Source: Smithellaceae bacterium (GTDB lineage: Bacteria > Desulfobacterota > Syntrophia > Syntrophales > Smithellaceae). Taken from it: DNA of 7,238 nt. The stretch is from positions 1 to 7,238 of the forward strand of contig JAQVQT010000093.1 of assembly GCA_028701435.1 (NCBI GenBank), written 5' to 3'. Shown in pieces: positions 6,650 through 7,238 of the stretch (its first letter is position 1; each line of letters opens with the position of its first letter). The notes under the pieces were generated by a model. It had not been told where the DNA came from. It saw nothing but the letters and a program-made list of their open reading frames with translations, and did not search any database. A program made the translations under genes and the position numbers.

Positions 6650-7238
6650 ATGCAGGTTTATTTCTGGGGCACAAGAGGATCCCTGCCCGCCTCGATCACC
6701 TCGGGGGCGATCGAGACAAAAATTTTCAAGGCCATTCAGTCCTCACGGGCTCATCCGCTGGAGACGGATGACGCGATTAAAACCTTCATTCAGAATGAAC
6801 TGCCGTTTCCCGTTCGGGGAAGTTACGGCGGCAATACCTCCTGCGTTGAACTGCGGGGCATGGAAGCCTATGTGCTTTGCGATGCGGGAACGGGACTGCG
6901 GGATTTCGGCAACGCCTACATGAAAGCCAAAATGTCCGGACAGAAGAATCTGCCCGACACGTTTCATATTTTTATGTCGCATCCCCACTGGGATCACATT
7001 CAGGGCTTTCCCTTTTTTACACCCGCCTTTCTGCCGGACCATCACATCCACATTTATGGAGGCCATGCCGATCTCGACCAGATTTTTATCCGGCAGCAGG
7101 ATGAGCCCTGTTTTCCCGTACCGCTTTCGGTCATGAGGGCGGATATCCGCTTCCACACCCTCGAACCCGGGAGCGAATACGACATTGCGGGAATGAAGGT
7201 CGCCTGCATTCGGCAGAACCATCCGGGAGACTCCTACG
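6650..7238 (+). CDS. MBL-fold metallo-hydrolase (3'-partial)
   Basis: The frame is open for 196 codons from the ATG at 6650 to the window edge, so the C-terminus is missing. A purine-rich GGGGGAAGGA (6638-6647) precedes the ATG. The N-terminus MQVYFWGTRGSLP and the GSYGGNTSCVEL segment (57-68) are typical of PhnP/RNase Z-like MBL proteins. The metal-binding motif SHPHWDHIQG (110-119) supplies H111, H113, D115 and H116, and NHPGDSY (190-196) offers the next ligand, H190. No signal peptide is seen, so it is probably cytoplasmic. Known relatives include cyclic phosphodiesterases and RNA-processing enzymes; the substrate cannot be told from this part. Such proteins can carry extra C-terminal domains, which would lie beyond the window. 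It is transcribed away from the importer operon across a 111-bp gap. Confidence 0.87.
   Translation, partial: MQVYFWGTRGSLPASITSGAIETKIFKAIQSSRAHPLETDDAIKTFIQNELPFPVRGSYGGNTSCVELRGMEAYVLCDAGTGLRDFGNAYMKAKMSGQKNLPDTFHIFMSHPHWDHIQGFPFFTPAFLPDHHIHIYGGHADLDQIFIRQQDEPCFPVPLSVMRADIRFHTLEPGSEYDIAGMKVACIRQNHPGDSY

Overview
The window looks like chromosomal DNA of a GC-rich Gram-negative bacterium, most likely a member of the Desulfobacterota (former Deltaproteobacteria, perhaps Desulfobacterales). The main reason is that the PAS-PAS-LuxR protein, including the conserved helical segment ahead of its HTH, matches a type I associate with that group. The taxonomic call is an inference from family resemblance, not a measurement.

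Layout, left to right. (1) 1-810, minus strand: an HD-domain metal-dependent phosphohydrolase whose motifs resemble class I cyclic-nucleotide phosphodiesterases; its C-terminus lies outside the window. (2) 811-1138: a divergent intergenic region with weak promoter and inverted-repeat candidates and one short unexplained open frame. (3) 1139-2371, plus strand: a one-component regulator with two PAS domains, a helical linker and a LuxR-type HTH. (4) 2372-2459: a short convergent gap with a GC-rich hairpin that could end transcription from both sides. (5) 2460-6538, minus strand: a two-gene operon for a polar-amino-acid ABC importer. The first gene (3545-6538) is a 997-residue lipobox-bearing fusion of substrate-binding modules and permease. 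The second (2460-3548) is the ATPase, overlapping the first by 4 bp (ATGA). (6) 6539-6649: a divergent promoter region. (7) 6650-7238, plus strand: the N-terminal part of an MBL-fold metallo-hydrolase, cut by the window end.

The most unusual content is the importer. The fusion protein carries substrate-binding domain (SBP) material in the order: C-terminal half, complete SBP, complete SBP, N-terminal half, permease. It therefore holds three equivalents of each half with a period of 239-240 residues, and each half keeps its expected amino-acid-binding residue (Asp in one, Arg in the other). Either the two outer halves fold together into a third SBP next to the membrane, or the units are circularly permuted. 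The partner ATPase carries about 120 extra C-terminal residues that look like a degenerate RsbW-type (GHKL) ATP-binding domain, which suggests a signalling or regulatory role for a nutrient importer.

No RNA genes, insertion sequences, CRISPR arrays or replication origins were seen. The co-occurrence of an HD phosphohydrolase, a PAS-LuxR regulator, an importer with a signalling-like domain and an MBL hydrolase may be chance; only the two importer genes are clearly linked.
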